Shown in pieces: positions 38,118 through 52,522 of a stretch of 64,000 bases of DNA. The number at the start of each line of letters is the position of its first letter. Within the stretch, counting starts at the first letter, position 1. The stretch is taken from contig JAWPHD010010271.1 in the NCBI GenBank assembly GCA_037043455.1, positions 31,452 through 95,451 on the forward strand, written 5' to 3'. Source of the stretch: Cyrtodaria siliqua (lineage: Eukaryota; Mollusca; Bivalvia; Adapedonta; Hiatellidae). Under the pieces are notes generated by a model. The model was given only the letters and a program-made list of their open reading frames with translations. It was not told the DNA's origin and ran no database searches. Made by a program: the position numbers and the translations under genes.

Positions 38118-39529
38118 AGGCCATGTTCCCTGTCAAGAATCCTAATAACAAATGTGTCATACTTCAAAGTTGTAACCATTTATTTAAGAAAGAAAAAAGC
38201 GCCAAAAACATGATTTCATTTTTATTGCGCCAATTTTCCCGTAACGTGCCTCTAACTAGATGTTGTTTACTTTCGTGAAGTCATCGCTCTAACGTCGTTA
38301 AATTTGGCGGATTTTTTAATAAAATAAACGTATTTTGTCACTATATTAATATTTTATTATCTGTAAAATTGCCTCCAAAAAATACACTTACGATTATTTC
38401 AGACTTTACACACAGTGGAAAGCGCAGAAAAGCGATAGGAAGGAAACAATCGGCGGTTTCCAAAACAAATCGGCAACGTCATCGTCGCCATTTTGTTTTT
38501 GTGTATTTGAGTAATGGGGTACCTACCAATGGAATCCTGAGAATTTTCTTTGCAGTATGACAAAATGTTTTGTTGGGCCATTAAACAACATTCAGGTTAA
38601 TTTTGTGACAGTACAACATTTATGAAATTTAAAAAAGAATGTATAACTGAAAAAGCTTTATAGTTTATGTTCCATCTAGACATATATGTCCTTCCCCTCT
38701 TTTTGGAATAATCTATAATATGTTGAGCCATTAACAACATCAAATTTAATGTTTTTATTCTGTGCTGGTCCCTATCACATGAGGTTCGAGCGCTTCTGCA
38801 GTTACTGTGTGGTCATCTTATCGCCATTCTTATATATGTCCAAGAGTTTTAGGGCGACTCTGACTAACTATAATGTGTTGATGACTGGTTAACAACATTC
38901 AATTTAATGTTCTTTAAAATTTCGCAGAATATAGATATGGGAATGCACTGAGTGGGAAATCAAACGTGAAGGTCATAGATATAGGAAGTAACAGTTCTCG
39001 CCGTTTACTCGGTCCACTTGTCCCATGAGATTCGAACAGTTCCGCAGTTACTAAGTGCCACCGTCCTTAGGTATGTCCTAGAGTTTAAAGTGGTCGATTT
39101 TTGGCCGTTACGTCCGCGCCCACCGGTTCTCCGATACAAGTTTCTATTGTCGAGGAGAGGAATCAACATGTATAGATAACAACCCGCACTTTCCGCTCGT
39201 GTGCTATTGTTCTGTGCTAACATGTGGAAGAAAAATATAATTAGATAATAAGGACACAGTATGCTTGATTTATGTATCAGTATTAAACATGGATTTGTAT
39301 TGATTATTGATTTCGTTAACGATTGATGACTTGATTAGTGATTGCATTACCGATTAATGATATGTTAACATATTTAATTTGAAAGTGTTTTCCTTTTTTG
39401 TTTCATGTGAACATATTTTAAAGACAAAATACTAATTAAACACTGCATATGTACTTACCCTCCATCGTTGTTGGAAGTAAAAGTTCGCTGAAGACTGACC
39501 AGTTCTCAGGCGTCTACTTACTCCCTACT
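38118..39529. other. Gene-free interval with a degenerate duplication
   Basis: Segments near 38,778 and 39,026 (CATGAG-TTCGA...GCAGTTACT) are direct copies offset by about 247 bp. A TTAACAACAT-type motif recurs near 38,580, 38,725 and 38,890. No coding signal. Confidence 0.5.
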
Positions 39530-42500
39530 GACCATATTCATCATAATGTTCGTCGTCAGCCGGCAGTTGTATTCCGTCGCCTGTAGTGGCTCGCATTTGT
39601 ATTCCGTTGCTCGTAGTGGCATACAGTTGGATTCCATGTTGTAATTGCTGCCAGTTGGATTTCGTGTTGAACTTGCTGTCAGTTGGAGTCCGTGTTGTAG
39701 TGGCTCACATATGGATTCTGTGTTATAGTGGCTCACAAACGGATTCTGTGTTGTAGTGGCACACAGTGGGATTCCGTGTTGAAGTGACTCACAGTTGGAT
39801 TCCGTGTTGTAGTGGCTCACATATGGATACTGTGTTGTAGTGGCTCACATATGGATTCTGTGTTGTAGTGGCTCACAACTGGATTCCATGATCTAGTGGC
39901 ACACAGCGGGATTCCGGGTTATAGTGTCTCGCAGTTGGATTCCGTGTTTTATCCTTATTGTAGTGGCTCACAGTTGGATTCCGTGCTGTAGTGGCTCGCA
40001 GTTGGATTCCGTTTTGTAGTGGCTCACAACTGGATTCCATGATCTAGTGGCACACAGTTGGATTCCATGTTGTAATTGCTGTCAGTTGGATTTTGTGTTG
40101 TAGTTGCTTGCAGAAGGTTTCGGTGTTGTAGTGGCTCGCAGTTGGATTCCGTATTATAGTGGCTCGCAGTTAGATTCCGTGTTGTAGTGGCTCGCAGAAG
40201 AATTCTGTATTATAGTGGCACGCAGTTGGATTCCATGATGTAGTGACACGCAGTTGTTTTTAATTGCACGCTGTTGTATTCCACAGCTCGTAGTGACTCA
40301 CATTTAGATTCCATGTTGTAGTTGTTCACAGTTGGATTCCGTGTTTTATAATGGCTCGCAGTTGGATTCCATGATGTAGTGGCACGCAGTTGGATTCTAT
40401 GTAATTGTGGCTATCAGGTGATTTCCGTTTTGTAATGGCACGCAGTTGCATTTCACAGCTCATAGTGACTCGCAGTTAAATTACATTGTGTAGTTGTTCA
40501 CATTAGGATTCCGTGTTGTATAGTGGCTCACAATTTGATTCCATGTTGTAATGGCTATCATCTGAATTCCGTGTTGTAGTAACTCACAGTTAAATTCCGT
40601 GTTGTTGTGGCTATCAGCTGGATTACTTGTTGTAGTGGCTCACAGTTAGATTCCGTGTTGGTGTGGCTATAAGCTAGATTACTTGTTGTAGTGGCTCACA
40701 GTTTGATTCAATGTTGTTGTGTCTATCATCTGGATTCCATGTTGTAGCTGTTTACAGTTGGTTTCCTTGTTGTAGTGGCTCATAATTGGATTCCGTGTTG
40801 TAGTGGCTATCATCTGGATTCCGTGTTGTAGTGTCTCATAGTTAAATTCCGTGTTGTAGTGTCTATCATCTGGATTCCGTGTTGTAGTGGCTGAAAGTTG
40901 GATTCCGTGTTGTAGTGGCTATCATCTGGATTCCGTGCTGTAATGGCTCACACTTGGATTCCTTGATGTAGTTTCTCACAGTTGAATTCCGTGTTGTATT
41001 GACTATCATCTGGATTCCGTGTTGTAGTGGCTCACAGTTTGATGCCTTGTTGTAGTGGCTGTCATCTGGATTCCGTGTTGTAGTTGTTCACAGTTGGTTT
41101 CCTTGTTGTAGTGGCTCACAGTTGGATTCCGTGTTGTAGTGGCTATCATCTGGATTCCGTGTTGTAATGGCTCACAGTTGGATTCCTTGTTTAGTTGCTC
41201 ACAGTTAAATTCCATGTTGCAGTGGCTATCAGCTGTATTCCTTGTTGTAGTGGCTCACAGTTGGCTGACCTGTTGTAGTGGCTCAAACTTGGAATCCGTG
41301 TTGTAGTGACTATCATCTGGATTTCATGATGTAGTTGTTCACAGTTGGTTTCATTGTCGTAGTGGCTCACAGTTCGATTTCGTGATGTATTGGCTATCAT
41401 CTGGATTCCGCGTTGTAGTGGCTGACAGTTGTATTCGTTGTTGTAGTGGCTCATACTTGGATTCCGTGTTGTAGTGACTATCATCTGGATTCCATGATGT
41501 AGTTGTTCACAGTTGGTTTCCTTGTTGTAGTGGCTCACAATTGGATTCCGTGATGTAGTGGCTATCATCTGGATTCCGCGTTGTAGTGGCTCACAGTCCG
41601 ATGCCTTGTTGTAGTGGCTATCAGTTGTATTCCTTGTTGTAGTGGCTCATACTTGGATTACGTGTTGTAGTGACTATCATCTGGATTATATTATGTAGTT
41701 GTTCACAGTTGGTTTCCATGTTGTAGTGGCTCACAGTTGGATTTCCTGTTCTAGTGGCTATCATTTGGATTCCGCTTTGTGGTTGCTCGCATTTGGATTC
41801 CATGATTTTTGTGACTCACAGTTGCATTCCGTGTGGTAGTGATGGCTGTTGAATTCCGTGTTACAGGGTTTGCAGTTGGATTCCGTATTTTAGTGGCTAC
41901 CGGGTATATTCCGTTTGTAGTGTCTAGATGTTGGATTCCTTGTTGTTGTGGCTCGTTGTTGGAATCCGTGTTGAAGAGGCTCGTAGATGGATTCCGTGTG
42001 GTAGTAGCACACAGTTCGATCCCGTTTTGTAGTGGCTTACAGTTGGATTCCATGATGTGTAATGACTCTCAGTTGGATTCCGTGTTGTAGTGTCTCACAT
42101 ATGGATTCCATGTTTTGTGACTCACAGTTGGATTCCGCGTGGTAGTGATGGCAGTTGAATTCCGTGTTAAAGTGGTTCGCATTTGGATTCCGTGTTGTAG
42201 GGTTTTGCATTTGGATTCCGTGTTTTAGTGGCTAACAGGTAGGTTCCGTGTTATTCTGCCTCACAAGTTGGATTCCAAGTTGTGGTGGCTCGCAGTTGGA
42301 TTGATCTTGGATACCCGGTTGTAGTGCTGTCAGTTGGATTCCGTGTTGTAAGGTTGTTGCAGTTGGCTTCCGCGTTTTAGTAGCTCGCATTTAGATTCCA
42401 TGTTGTTGTGACTCACAGTTGGATTCTGTGTAGTAGTGATGGCAGTTGAATTCCGTGTTATAGGTTTTACAGTTGGATTCCGTGTTTTAGTGGCTTACAG

Positions 42501-45500
42501 GTTTATTCCGTTTGTAGTTTCTAGCAGTTGGATTGCTTGTTGTTGTGGCTCGCTGTTGGAATCTGTGTTGTAGAGGCTCGTAGATGGATTTCGTGTGGTA
42601 GTAGCACACAGTTGGTTCCCGTTTTGTAGTGGCTTACAGTTGGATTCCATGATGTGCAATGACTCTGTTTTAAAGTGGACCGCAGTTGGATTCCGTGTTG
42701 TAATGCCTATCAGCTGGATTCTGTATTGTAATGGCTCACGTTTGGATTCCGTGTTGTAGAGGCTCACCTTTGGTTTTCATCTTGTAGTGAATCACCGTTG
42801 GAGTCTGTGTGGTAGTGACTCACAGTTGAATTCAGTGTTGTAGAGCCTCAGTTGGAATCGTCGTTGTAGTGGCACGCAGTTGGATTCCGTGTTGTAGTTG
42901 CAAACATCTGCATTACGTGTTGTAGTGACTCACAGTAGGATTCCGTGTTGTAGTGACTCAGTTGGATTCTGTGTTGTAGTGGCACGCAGCTGGACGCAAT
43001 CTTGTAGTGACTCAAAGTTGGATTCCGTGTTGAAGAGGATCGTCATTGGAATACTTGTTGTATTGGCACGTAGTTGGATTCCATGTTGTAGTGACTCACT
43101 GTTGGATTTCATGTTGTAGTGGCCCGCAGTTGGATTCCGTGTTGTAATAACTCACAGTTGGATTCCGTGATGTAGTGACTCACAATTGGATTCCGTCTAG
43201 TAGAGACTGACATTTGGATTCCGTGTTTTATGAAACGCAGATGGATTCAGTGTTGTAGTGACACTCAGTTGGATTCCATGTTGTATCGGCTCATAAATGG
43301 ATTCTGTGTTGTTGTGGCTCTTAAACGGATTCCATGTTTTTGTGGCTCACGGGTGGATTCCGCGTTGTTGTGGCTCGCAGTTGGAATCGGTGTTGAAGAG
43401 GCTCGTAGTTGGATTTCGTGTGGTAGTGGCACACAGTTGTATCCCGTACCTTAGTACCACGCGGTTGGATTCCATGTTGTAGTGGCTCGCAGATAAATTC
43501 CGTAGTCTCACATTTGGATTCCATGTTGTTGTGAATCAAAGTTGGATTCCGTGTGTAGAGCTGGCAGTTGGATTCCGTTTTATAGTGGCTCGCAGATTGT
43601 TCTGCTTCAACGGTGGATTCCACGTTGTATTGGCACGTAGTTTGATTCCATGATGTAGTAGCACGCAGATGGATTCCATGTTGCTCTGCCTCAAAATTGG
43701 GGTCCAAGTTGTAGTGGCTCGCAGTTGAATTGACCTCGGATACCACGTTGTAGTGCTGGCAGTTGGATTCTATGTTATATGGCTCGCAGTTGGATTCCGT
43801 GTTGTAGGGTTTTGTAATTGGATTCCGTGTTGTAGTGGCTAACAGACGGATTTCGCTTTGTTCTGCTTCAACGGTGGATTCCACGTTGTATTGGCACCTA
43901 GTTTGATTCCGTGATGTAGTAGCACGCAGATGGATTCCGTGTTGTAGTGACACGCAGTTGAATTCCGTGTTGCAGTGACTCACAGTAGGATTCCGTGTTG
44001 TAGTGGCGAGAAGCAGGTTTTCGTATTGTAGTAACACACCAATTGGATTCTGTGTTGTAGTGTCTCGCATTTGGATTCCATCTTGTAATGATTATTAAAT
44101 GGATTCCGTCTGGTAGTTGGATTCCGTGTTAAAGTGGCTGGCAGTTGGATTCCGCGTGGTAGGGCTGGCAGTAGGATTCCGTGTTATTGTGTCTCGCAGT
44201 TGGATTCCGTGTTGTAGTGTTTTGAAATTGGATTCCGTGTTGTAGTGGCTAACAGGTGGATTTCGCTTTGTTTGTTCTGCTTCAACGGTTGATTGCTCGT
44301 TGTATTGGCACGTAGTTTGATTCCGTGATGTAGTAGCACGCATATGGATTCCGTGCTGTAGTGACACGCAGTTGGATTTCGTGTTGCAGTGGCTCACAGA
44401 AGGATTCCGTGTTGTAATGGCGAGCAGCAGGATTTCGTGTTGTAGTGGCACCCAACTGGATTTCGTGTTGTAGTGTCTCGCATTTGGATTCCGTGTTGTC
44501 ATGATTCTTAAATGGATTCCGTCTGGTAGTGCTGGCAGTTGGATTCCGTGTTAAAGTGGCTCGCAGTTGGATTCAAGTGGTAGGGCCGGCAGTTGGATTC
44601 CGTGCTATTGTGTCTCGCAGTTGGACTCCGTGTTGTAGTGTTTTGCAGTTGGATTCCGTGTTGTAGTAGTTAGCAGGTATATTCTGTGGTGTTCTGCCTC
44701 ATAAATAGATTACACATTGTTATGGCTCGTAGCTGGATTGACCTTGGATACCACATAGTGGCACAGTTGGATTCCATGTTGTACCGGGTCGCAATTGGAT
44801 TCCATGCTGTAGTGGCTCAAAGTAGGATTTCGTGTTGTAGCGCGCCGCAGTTGGATTCCATGTTGTAGTGGATCATACTTGGATTCCATATTGTAGTGGC
44901 TCGCAGTTGGATTCAGTGTTGTAGTTGCTCGCAGTTGGATTCCATGTTGTAGTGGCTCACATATAGATTCCATGTTGGATTGGCTAGCAGTTGGATTTCA
45001 TGTTGTTGTGGCTCGCAGCTGGATTTCGAGTTGTAGTGGCTCGCAGTTTGATTCTATGTTGTAGTGGCATTCAGTTCGAATCCGTCATGCAGTAGCACTT
45101 AGCTGAATTCCGTGTTGTAATAGCTCACAGTTGGAATTTGTGTTGTAGTAGCACGCAGTTTGATTCCATGTTGTGGTGACTCACTGTTTTATTCCATGTT
45201 TTAATTGCTCACAGTTGGATTTTTATTGTAGTGACTCGCAGTTGGATTGTTTATTGTCTTGGTTCGCTGTTAGAATTCCGTGTTGTACAGGCTTGTTTGT
45301 GAAATCCATGATGTAGTGGCTCATAGTTGCATTCCGTGGTGTAGTGGCTCACAGTTGAATTCCGTGTTGTAGTGAGTCACAGTTGGATTACATTTTTAGA
45401 GGCTCACAGTTGTATTCCTTGTAACAGAGGCTCGCGGTTGGTTTCCGTGTTGGAGTGGGTCACGGTTGGATTCTGTGTTAAAATTGTTCACACATGTATA

Positions 45501-45740
45501 CCTGTTATTGTGTCTCGCAGTGGGATTCCTAGTTAAAGTGGCTCACTGTTGGAATCCGTGTCGCAGAGGCTAGCTTTTGGATACCGCGTTGTAGTGACTC
45601 ACATTTGGTGATTGTTTTGTTGGAGAGGCTCGCGGTTGAATTATGTGTTGTAGTGGCTAGCAGTTGAATTCCATGACGTAGTGGTGCACAGCTAGAGTCC
45701 ATGTAGTAGTGGCACGCAGTTCAATATCGTGTTATTGATA
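39530..45740. repeat. 28-bp minisatellite, about 220 copies
   Basis: Degenerate tandem array; a representative unit is 41,122-41,149, beginning TTGGATTCCGTGTTGTAGTG. Unit ends vary between GCTCGCAG, GCTCACAG and GCTATCATC types, which alternate in stretches (about 40,550-41,760). Since 28 is one more than 27, the frame rotates and the translation repeats every 84 bp, giving quasi-ORFs on the minus strand with an HYNTESNCEPLQHGIQ-like period. The plus strand is strongly G+T-rich. Not coding. Confidence 0.92.
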
Positions 45741-45904
45741 CACGTATTTGGATTCCATGTAGGACACGTGAATGTTATGTGGTTACGGGATGGTTATGTT
45801 GGTTCACCTTTTGAAAGAGGTTCATTTAGATTAACGGCCACGTGCTATACATGTACACATGTTATTCTGCATGTTCACCTAGGTATGTCCGCATTACCCT
45901 ATAT

Positions 45905-46022
45905 TCTACGCAAATGCGGATAAAGTGTTTTGCTTAGCGACACAGCACTTATAATCATTGCGGGGATCGAACCCACGACTTTTCGATCCTGGGTAAAACG
46001 CTCTACCACTAGACCACAGCGC
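45905..46022 (-). mobile_element. tRNA-derived SINE head
   Basis: Reading minus, an A box TGGTCTAGTGG (46,006-46,016) and a B box GGTTCGATCCC (45,963-45,973) are correctly spaced, and the T-stem GTGGG/CCCGC is intact. The acceptor 3' strand does not pair with the 5' strand, the anticodon stem is weak and position 33 is not T, so this is not a working tRNA. The sequence continues downstream (toward 45,905) as a non-tRNA body. Pol III-derived SINE remnant. Confidence 0.7.
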
Positions 46023-46204
46023 TCAATGTCTGGCTTCATGTTTTAATACAAAAAATAGATTAAAGGCTTTTGACAACAATGCAGTTATAGCACACACACT
46101 AGAACACACGATCAGGGTAATATTTGGCAATATTAATAACTATATTAGTCTAATAACTATATATTTCCTTACTGGACGTTATTATTAGAATAACGTGTTT
46201 CAGA
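46023..46204. other. Spacer between the SINE and the ankyrin array
   Basis: No feature seen. Confidence 0.5.
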
Positions 46205-49200
46205 CGTTGGATCGGTACATTGTTCTATCAGATAAATCAAAAATACCAACGAACCTCCAAGTGAAGCGGCATGTATACATGTACACTTTTTATTATCTGC
46301 TATAGTAGTCATTTTTTTATAATTCTCACACAGGTTTTTTTAAACAGTTACATTACCCTTCTGTGAAGCTATGTGTAAACATGCTTTTTATTTATAGTAT
46401 TAAATCCTAAACATAAACCTTGTTCTATCAGATAAATCAGACATTCTACCGATCCTCCAGTAGCTGCTTTATGTACATATGTCCACTTATCGTTATCGGT
46501 TATTGTAATAATTTCTTTATAATTCTCACACAGGTATTTTACAACATCAACACTTCCATTGCTTGAAGCTAAGTGTAATCATGTACTTCCAGCATTAGTC
46601 TTACTCATTGGATCCACGCCTTGTTCTATCAGATAAATCAGAAAATCTACCGATCCTCCAGTAGCTGCGTAATGTCCACTTAACGTTATCCGTTATTGTA
46701 ATCATTTCTTTGTAATTCTCTCACAGGTAATTTTCAACATTAATACTTCCATTTCATGAAGTTAAGTGTAAACATGTACTTCCAGCATTAGTCTTACTCA
46801 TTGGATCTAAACCTTGTTTTATCAGATAAATAAGGCATTCTACCGATCCTCCATATGCTGCCTCATGTACAGATGTCAACTTATCGTTATCCGTTATTGT
46901 AATCATTTCTTTGTAATTCTCACACAGGTATTTTACAACATCAATACTTTCATTCTTTAAAGATAAGTGTAAACATGTACATCCAGTATGAGTCTTACTC
47001 ATTGGATCCACACCTTGGTATATCAGATCAGTCAGACATTCTAACGACGCTCCATATGCTGCGTAATGTACAGGTGTCCACTTATTAGTATTCGTTACTT
47101 TAATCATTTCTTTATAATTTTCACACAGGTATTTTACAACATCAATACTTCCATTCCTTGAAGCTACGTGTAAACATGTAATTTCATCATTAGCCCTACT
47201 CAGTCTATCAGATAAATCAGACATTCTACAGATTCTCCAGAAGCTGCGTCATGTACAAATGTCCGCTTATCGTTATCCGTCATTGTAATCATTTCTTTAT
47301 AGTTCTCACATAGGTATTTTACAACATCAATACTTCCATTCCTTGAAGCTAAGTGTAAACATGTTCTTCCAGCATTAGTGTTACTCATTGGATCCACACC
47401 TTGTTCTATCAGATAAATCAGACATTCTACCGATCCTCCATCAGCTGCGTAATGTACAGATGCCCACTTATCGTTATCCGTCATTGTAATCATTTCTTTA
47501 TAGTTTTCACACATGTATTTTACAACATCAATACTTCCATACCTTGAAGCCAAGTGTAAACATGTACTTCCATCATTAGCCATACTCATTGGATCCACAC
47601 CTTGGTCTATCAGATAAATCAGACATTCTACCGATCCTCCAGAAGCTGCGGCATGTACAGATGTCGACTTATCGTTATCCGTTATTGTAATCATTTCTTT
47701 ATAATTCTAACACAGGTATTTTACAACATCAATATTTCCATTCCATGAAGCTAAGTGTAAACATGTACTTCCAGCATTAGTGTTACTCATTGGATCCACA
47801 CCTTGTTCTATCAGATAAATCAGACATTCTACCGATCCTCCATCAGCTGCGTAATGTACAGATGCCCACTTACCGTTATCCGTTATTGTAATAATTTCTT
47901 TATAATTCTCACACAGGTATTTTACAGCAGCAGTATTTCCATTCCTTAAAGCTATGTGTAAACATGTATTTCCAGCATTAGTTTTACTCATTGGATCCAC
48001 ACCTTGTTCTATCAGATAAATCAGACATTCTACCGATCCTCCATCAGCTGCGTAATGTACAGATGCCCACTTATCGTTATCCGTCATTGTAATCATTTCT
48101 TTATAGTTCTCACGCAGGTATTTTACAACATCAATACTTCCATACCTTGAAGCCAAGTGTAAACATGTACTTCAATCATTAGCCATACTCATTGGATCCA
48201 CACCTTGGTCTATCAGATAAATCAGACATTCTAACGATCCTCCAGAAGCTGCGGCATGTACAGATGTCGACTTATCGTTATCCGTTATTGTAATCATTTC
48301 TTTATAATTCTAACACAGGTATTTTACAACATCAATATTTCCATTCCATGAAGCTAAGTGTAAACATGTACTTCCAGCATTAGTGTTACTCATTGGATCC
48401 ACACCTTGCTCTATCAGATAAATCAGACATTCTACCGATCCTCCATCAGCTGCGTAATGTACAGATGCCCACTTACCGTTATCCGTTATTGTAATAATTT
48501 CTTTATAATTCTCACACAGGTATTTTACAACAGCAGAATTTCCATTCCTTAAAGCTATGTGTAAACATGTATTTCCAACATTAGTCTTACTCATTGGATC
48601 CACACCTTGGTCTATCAGATAAATCAGATATTCTAACGATTCTCCAAATGCTGCGTAATGTACAGATGTCCATTTACCGTTATCCGTTATTGTAATAATT
48701 TCTTTATAATTCTCACACAGGTATTTTACAACAGCAATACTTCCATTCATTGAAGCTACATGTAAACATGTAATTCCATCATTAGTCCTACTCATATGAT
48801 CCACACCTTGGTCTATCAGATAAATCAGACATTCTACCGATCTTCCAGAAGCTGCGTCATGTACAGATGTCCGCTTACCGTTATCCGTTATTGTAATCAT
48901 TTCTTTATAATTCTCACACAGGTATTTTACAACATCAATTCTTGCATTCATTGAAGATAAGTGTAAACATGTAATTCGATCATTAGTCCTACTCATATGA
49001 TCCACACCTTGGTCTATCAGATAAATCAGACATTCTACCGATCCTCCAGAAGCTGCGTCATGTACAGATGTCCGCTTACCGTTATCCGTTATTGTAATCA
49101 TTTCTTTATAATTCTCACACATTTATTTTACAACATCAATTTTTGCATTCATTGAAGCTAAGTGTAAACATGTACATCAATCATTAGCCCTACTCATAGG

Positions 49201-52200
49201 ATCCACACCTTGGTCTATCAGATAAATCAGACATTCTACCGATCATCCAGAAGCTGCTTTATTTACAGATGTCCACTTATCGTTATCCGTTATTGTAATA
49301 ATTTCTTTATAATTTTCACACAGGTATTTTACAACATCAATACTTCCATTCATTGAAGCTAAGTCTAAACATGTACTTCCATGATTAGCCCTACTCATAG
49401 GATCCACACCTTGGTCTATTAGATAAATCAGACATTCTACCGATCCTCCAGAAGCTGCTTTATGTACAGATGTCCACTTATCGTTATCCGTTATTGTAAT
49501 AATTTCTTTATAATTTTCACACAGGTATTTTACAACATCAATACTTCCATTCATTGAAGCTAAGTCTAAACATGTACTTCCATCATTAGCCCTACTCATA
49601 GGATCCACACATTGGTCTATCAGATAAAACAGACATTCTACCGATCCTACATTAGCTGCGTAATGTACAGATGTCCACTTTTCGTTATCCGTTGTTGTAA
49701 TATTTACTTTATAATTCTCACACAGGTATTTTACAACATCAATACTTCCATTCCTTTAAACTAAGTGTAAACATGTGCGTCCATCATGAGCCCTAATTAT
49801 AGGATCCACACCTTGGTGAATCAGATAAATCAGACATTCTACCGATCCTGCAGAAGCTGCGTCATGTACAGATGTCCGCTTATCGTTATCCGTTATTGTA
49901 ATCATTTCTTTATAATTCTCACACAGGTATTTTACAACATCAATACTTCCATTCATTGAAGCTAAGTGTAAACATGTACTTCCATTATTAGCCCTACTCA
50001 TAGGATCCACACCTTGGTCTATCAGATAAATCAGACATTCTCCCGATCCTCCAGAAGCTGCTTTATGTACTGATGTCTGCTTATTGTTATCCGTTATTGT
50101 AATCATTTCTTTATAATTCTCACACAGGTATTTTACAACATCAATACTTCCATTCATTGAAGCTAAGTGTAAACATGTACTTCCATCATTAGCCTTACTC
50201 ATAGGATCCACACCTTGTTCTATCAGATAAATCAGACAGTCTAACGATCCTCCAAATGCTGCGTAATGTACAGATGTCCACTTACCGTTATCCGTTATTG
50301 TAATAATTTCTTTATAATTCTCACACAGGTATTTTACAACAACAATACTTCCATTCATTGAAGCTACGTGTAAACATGTAATTCCATCATTAGTCCTACT
50401 CATATGATCCACACCTTGGTCTATCAGACAAATCAGACATTCTACCGATCCTCCAGAAGCTGCGTCATGTACAGATGTCCGCTTATCGTTATCCGTTATT
50501 GTAATCATTTCTTTATAATTCTCACACAGGTATTTTACAACATCAATTCTTGCATTCATTGAAGCTAAGTGTAATCATGTACATCCATCATTAGCCCTAC
50601 TCATAGGATCCACACCTTGGTCTATCAGATAAATCAGACATTCTACCGATCCTCCAGAAGCTGCTTTATGTACAGATGTCCACTTATTGTTATCCGTTAT
50701 TGTAATAATTTCTTTATAATTTTCACACAGGTATTTTACAACATCAATACTTCCATTCATTGAAGCTAAGTCTAAACATGTACATCTAGCATGAGCCCTA
50801 CTCATAGGATCCAAACCTTGGTCTATCAGATAAATCAGACATTCTACCGATCCTCCAGTAGCTGCGTAATGTACAGATGTCCACTTATCGTTATCCGTTA
50901 TTGTAATATTTTCTTTATAATTCTCACACAGGTATTTTACAACTTCAATACTTCCATTCCATGAAGCTAAGTGTAAACATGTACTTCCATTATTAACCCT
51001 ACTCATAGGATCCACACCTTGGTCTATCAGATAAATCAAACATTCTTCCGATCCGCAAGAAGCTGCGTCGTGTATAGATGTCCGCTTATCTTTATCCGTT
51101 ATTGTAATCATTTCTTTATAATTCTCACACAGGTATTTTACAACATCAATACTTCCATTCATTGAAGCTAAGTGTAAACATGTACGTCCATCATGAGCCC
51201 TAATCATAGGATCCACACCTTGGTGAATCAGATAAATCAGACATTCTACCGATCCTCCAGAAGCTGCGTCATGTACAGATGTCCGCTTATTGTTATCCGT
51301 TATTGTAATCATTTCTTTATAATTCTCACACAGGTATTTTACAACATCAATACTTCCATTCATTGAAGCTAAGTGTAAACATGTACTTCCATCATTAGCC
51401 CTACTCATAGGATCCACACCTTGGTTTATCAGATAAATCAGACATTCTACCGATCCTCCAGAAGCTGCTATATGTACAGATGTCCACTTATTGTTATCCG
51501 TTATTGTAATAATTTCTTTATAATTGTCACACAGGTATTTTACAACATCAATATTTCCATTCATTGAAGCTACGTGTAAACATGTACTTCCATCATTAGC
51601 CCTACTCATAGGATCCACACCTTGGTCTATCAGATAAATCAGACATTCTACCGATCCTCCAGAAGCTGCGCCATGTGCAGATGTCCACTTATCGTTATCC
51701 GTTATTGTAATATTTTCTTTATAATTCTCACACAGGTATTTTACAACATCAATACTTCCATTCCTTGAAGCTAAGTGTAAACATGTACTTCCATCATTAG
51801 CCCTACTCATAGGATCCACACCTTGGTCTATCAGATAAGTCAGACATTCTACCGATCCTCTAAAAGCTGCTTTATGTACTGCTGTCCGCTTATTGTTATC
51901 CGTTATAGTAATCATTTCTTTATAATTCTCACACAGGTATTTTACAACATCAATACTTCCAGTCATTGAAGCTAAGTGTAAACATGTACTTCCATCATTA
52001 GTCCTACTCATAGGATCCACACCTTGGTCTATCAGATAAATCAGACATTCTACCGATCCTCCACATGCTGCCTCATGTACAGTTGTCAACTTATCGTTAT
52101 CCGTTATTATAATCATTTCTTTGTAATTCTCACACAGGTATTTTACAACATCAATACTTCCATTCCTTGAAGCTAAGTGTAAACATGTACTTCCAGCATT

Positions 52201-52522
52201 AGTCTTATTCATTTGATCCACACCTTGGTCTATCAGATAAATCAGACATTCTAACGATGCTCCATATGCTGCGTAATGTACATGTGTCCACTTATTAGTG
52301 TTCGTTACTTTAATCATTTCTTTATAATTCTCACACAGGTATTTTGCAACATCAATACTTCCATTCCTTGAAGCTAAGTGTAAACATATGCTTCCATCAT
52401 TAGTCTGACTCATTGGATCCACACCTTGGTCTATCAGGTAAATCAGACATTCTACCGATCCTCCAGAAGCTGCTTTGTGTACAGATGTCCACTTATCGTT
52501 ATCCGTTATTGTAATCATTTCT
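46205..52522 (-). pseudogene. Decayed ankyrin-repeat array, about 31 double repeats
   Basis: Tandem 201-bp units, each two ankyrin repeats (67 residues: a KYLCENYKEMITITDN half and a GVDPMSRANDGSTCLHLAS half), continuing the ankyrin array of the adjacent gene. Disruptions on minus include a 2-bp deletion at about 52,525; TGT to TGA at 50,575; a frameshift near 49,760; GGA to TGA at 49,243 and in the segments near 49,170 and 48,170; TAC to TAA near 49,128; GAG to TAG near 48,310 and 47,707; a 16-bp deletion near 47,205; and AGG to TGA near 46,754. Repeat quality falls toward 46,205. Long frames survive (up to 652 codons), so decay is fairly recent, or parts could be rescued by splicing I cannot see. 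Confidence 0.8.

Noticed and set aside
39518..44973. Minus-strand ORFs with an HYNTESNCEPLQ-like period
   Set aside because: The 28-bp unit rotates frame every copy; frames are short, broken and repeat-derived.
45930..46022. Functional tRNA gene
   Set aside because: A and B boxes are good, but the acceptor stem does not pair and the anticodon loop is irregular; it fits a SINE head.
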